A DNA stretch of 11,000 bases, from NCBI GenBank assembly GCA_016946835.1, contig JACVTC010000041.1:646501-657500 (forward strand), written 5' to 3'. The notes beneath the pieces are model-generated. The model was not told the origin of the DNA. It did no database searches and was given only the letters and a program-made list of their open reading frames with translations. Shown one piece after another: positions 9,040 through 11,000 of this stretch. A program made the translations under genes and the position numbers. The first letter of the stretch is position 1. Each line of letters begins with the position of its first letter. Origin of the DNA: Neocallimastix lanati (nom. inval.) (Eukaryota > Neocallimastigomycota > Neocallimastigomycetes > Neocallimastigales > Neocallimastigaceae).

Positions 9040-9256
9040 AGTAAAATTATTAATATAATTATAAAATTATATCTTTAATTGAATATTAAGTATTAAGTAT
9101 TAAATAATAAATAATATAAATGAATAATAAATAAATGAATAATAAATATGAATTTTATGATATAAAATTTTTAAAATTAAATTATTATTTTCTATTTCCT
9201 TAATATATATATTATTATATGCAATACATTTAATTTATATACAATACTTAAAAGCA

Positions 9257-9285
9257 GTTAATTATTATTATTAATAATAATTAAC
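9257..9285. repeat. Inverted repeat, 13-bp arms
   Basis: GTTAATTATTATT and AATAATAATTAAC are perfect inverted copies separated by ATT, a tight potential hairpin. It is mostly TTA-repeat-like sequence, so chance is plausible. Confidence 0.65.
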
Positions 9286-9563
9286 AAAAAAAATTTCTAT
9301 TATTTTTTATAAATATAATAGTAAAAAATAATTTAAATTAAATTATTATATTGTACTTCGAGAAAATAAAATATCTAAATATGGTAAATTTAAAAAAAAA
9401 AAATCTATAATATAATCTCTTTTATTTATTTTAATTTTTCTTCTTTATTTTTTTTTTTAAATTTAGAAAACCTTTTAATTTTATCAATTTGTTTCATCTT
9501 TTTTTGAAATATAGTTCTCTGTTAATAATAAACCATTTAAACTATATTAATAAAACAAATAAT

Positions 9564-9932
9564 GTAAGTATTCATATTTACTATAAAGTAATAAAATATA
9601 TTAATAATAATTATTTTGTTTTCCAAAATAAATTTTTTTTATTTTAAAGAAAAATAATAAAAAAAAATATATATATATAAACATGAAATCATAATTAAAT
9701 ATATGTTTAATGCAATTAAAAATAATGAATATACATTTTAAATAAATATATTATTTTCATGATATTAGTATTTTGTAGTTATTTTTTTTTTCCTATTTTT
9801 TTTTAAAAAAAAAATATCCTATAATTAAAATTATAAACTTCGTTATTACATTGTTAAATTTATTAGATACTAATAGCAATTATTTTTAATAATTATTTTA
9901 TATATATATAAAATTATCTTATTTCAATATAG
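9564..9932 (+). other. Candidate 5' UTR intron of the YPD1-like gene
   Basis: A canonical donor GTAAGT lies at 9564-9569. TACTAAT, close to the fungal branch-point consensus, is at 9868-9874, and a TTTCAATATAG acceptor ends at 9932, four bases before the start codon. The implied length (369 nt) is close to the gene's two coding introns (362 and 322 nt). The 140 bases upstream of the donor are pyrimidine-rich, as a leader could be. No transcript evidence is available. The TATATATATAAAA at about 9899-9912 would then be intronic rather than a TATA box. Confidence 0.4.
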
Positions 9933-9936
9933 AAAA

Positions 9937-11000
9937 ATGAATAACGATATCATTGATACCTCAATCTTTGGTCAAATCCTTGAAATGGATGAAGACGAAA
10001 ATGATAGATCTTTCAGTAGAGATTTAGTTGTTGATTATTATAACCAAGCTATCGATACTTTTCAAAAAATGGATTCTGCTTTGTAAATATTAAAAATAAA
10101 ATAAAAAATAGAAAATAAATAAAAAAAATTTTTAAATATTATTCATAATATAAAATAAAATTTATGTTTGATAATACATATAATTATCAAATAATAAAAG
10201 ATTTATATGAATAAAAATAATTAATAATAATAATAGTAGACTTGTTAATGTTTTATTTTTATCTTTATTATTATTATAATTTTTATATATATGTATAACT
10301 AAACTAAAATTAAAAAAACAATATTAAATATATAATTACATTTATTAAAAATTATTTTTATAAAAAAAAATTTATTATTTTATTTTATTTAATTTATATT
10401 TATATTTTTATTTTTATTTTTATTTTTATTTTTATTTTTTATAGAGCTTCTTCTGATTTACCAACTTTATCTGACTTAGGTCACTTTTTAAAAGGTAGCT
10501 CTTCCTCTTTAGGTATCGTTAAGGTTAGACAAATTTGTGAACAAATTCAACATATTGGTAATTTAAAGGAAGGTAACGGTACTGGTGAAATTTCTTCAGC
10601 TGATGCCTTAGGTAGATTACCGGGACTTATCGATGGTGCAAAAAGCTCCTTTGTTGAAGTAAATAATATTTCATATTATTATTTACTTATCATTATTTAT
10701 TATATTTATTATTTTATTTTACTTAAATATAAAAATACTTCCTAAAAAAAAAATAAAAAACATATAAATAATAATAGTACTAATTTATATAATTATAAAT
10801 AAATATATTTATTATTTATATATATATTTTTTTATTAATAATAATTATAAAATATTTAAAAAAAAAATACTTTTTATTATTTATTATATTATTTATATAT
10901 TTATATATTTATATATTACTTTTTTATTTGTAATAAAACTAATCTCTTCTATTTATATATATATTCTCTTTTTTACAAAGGCTAAAGAATATTTAAATTC
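9937..11000 (+). CDS. YPD1: Ypd1-like histidine phosphotransfer (HPt) protein, partial at window end
   Basis: Exons 9937-10082, 10445-10658 and 10981 to beyond the window; phases 2 and 0. The product carries phosphoryl groups from hybrid histidine kinases to response regulators (Ssk1 and Skn7 types in yeasts), feeding osmotic and oxidative stress responses; it works in cytosol and nucleus. The N-terminal part, with IDTSIFGQILEMDEDE and FSRDL, matches the first helices of fungal Ypd1. The active-site helix is LSDLGHFLKGSSSSLGIVKV, with the phosphoacceptor at His62 and the conserved Lys65, Gly66 and Gly72. It is followed by CEQIQHIG with Gln84. These correspond to yeast H64, K67, G68, G74 and Q86 at a constant offset of two (numbering from memory); the position of yeast R90 is Asn88 here. 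A Gly/Ser-containing linker (about 90-105) precedes the last helices. The visible 126 codons end at AKEYLN, which looks like the final HPt helix, so only a short C-terminus should be missing. Codons such as GGT, ATC, AAG and GCT make the exons visibly less AT-biased than the first gene. Confidence 0.9.
10083..10444 (+). other. YPD1 intron 1 (phase 2)
   Basis: Donor GTAAAT and acceptor TTTTTTATAG. The TT|A join makes Leu49 and gives KMDSALASSDLP. The last 40 bases are a regular TATTTT ladder (about 10404-10440), a strong polypyrimidine tract. Confidence 0.85.
10659..10980 (+). other. YPD1 intron 2 (phase 0)
   Basis: Donor GTAAAT after GTTGAA and acceptor TTTTTTACAAAG before GCTAAAGAA. A likely branch point AAACTAATC lies about 40 nt upstream of the acceptor, followed by a pyrimidine-rich stretch. 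The join gives SSFVEAKEYLN. Confidence 0.8.

Larger units (their letters stand above)
6661..9936. other. Non-coding interval between the anillin-like gene and YPD1
   Basis: About 3.3 kb with no supportable coding region, tRNA or rRNA on either strand. It should contain the 3' UTR of the first gene and the promoter and leader of the second. Both strands are stop-dense. Recognisable contents are listed separately: palindromes at 7009-7040, 7461-7512 and 9257-9285, TTTA repeats, decayed direct repeats at about 8052-8180, and the compound hairpin structure at 8499-8684. Confidence 0.7.

Noticed and set aside
1-11000. CRISPR array, bacterial operon or phage content
   Set aside because: No regularly spaced repeats with unique spacers, no ribosome binding site pattern, and clear GT-AG introns; the window is eukaryotic.

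Overview
This is a very AT-rich eukaryotic window. It has long homopolymer runs, (TTA)n and (TTTA)n microsatellites, and compact, slightly GC-richer exons separated by GT-AG introns of about 140 to 360 nt. The second gene is a fungal-type Ypd1 phosphotransfer protein. Together with the extreme AT content and intron richness, this points to a fungus with an exceptionally AT-rich genome. An anaerobic gut fungus (Neocallimastigomycota) is my best guess, but this is inference; no taxonomic marker is present.

Layout. 1-3302 is non-coding, low-complexity DNA with microsatellites and, just before the first gene, a recent 77-bp tandem duplication. 3303-6660 (+) is one gene of eight exons whose reading phases all join cleanly. 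It encodes a protein of about 546 aa with a Ser-rich N-terminus, a C2-like anillin-homology region and a C-terminal PH domain, the architecture of anillin/Mid1/Bud4-type cytokinesis scaffolds. Several apparent small ORFs in this interval are exons of this gene or low-complexity introns. 6661-9936 is non-coding. It holds a 32-bp perfect palindrome, a compound inverted-repeat structure at 8499-8684 whose first hairpin is flanked by TTAA, decayed direct repeats, and probably the leader of the next gene, including a candidate 5' UTR intron. 9937-11000 (+) is the 5' part of a YPD1-like gene: two complete exons and the start of a third, cut by the window end.

The two genes are on the same strand, are not overlapping, and have no obvious functional link. 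One would act at the division site or membrane cortex; the other is the histidine phosphotransfer step of a multistep phosphorelay that in fungi feeds osmotic and oxidative stress responses. I see no convincing new multi-gene system. The most unusual DNA is the paired, loop-complementary hairpin structure near 8.5-8.7 kb.
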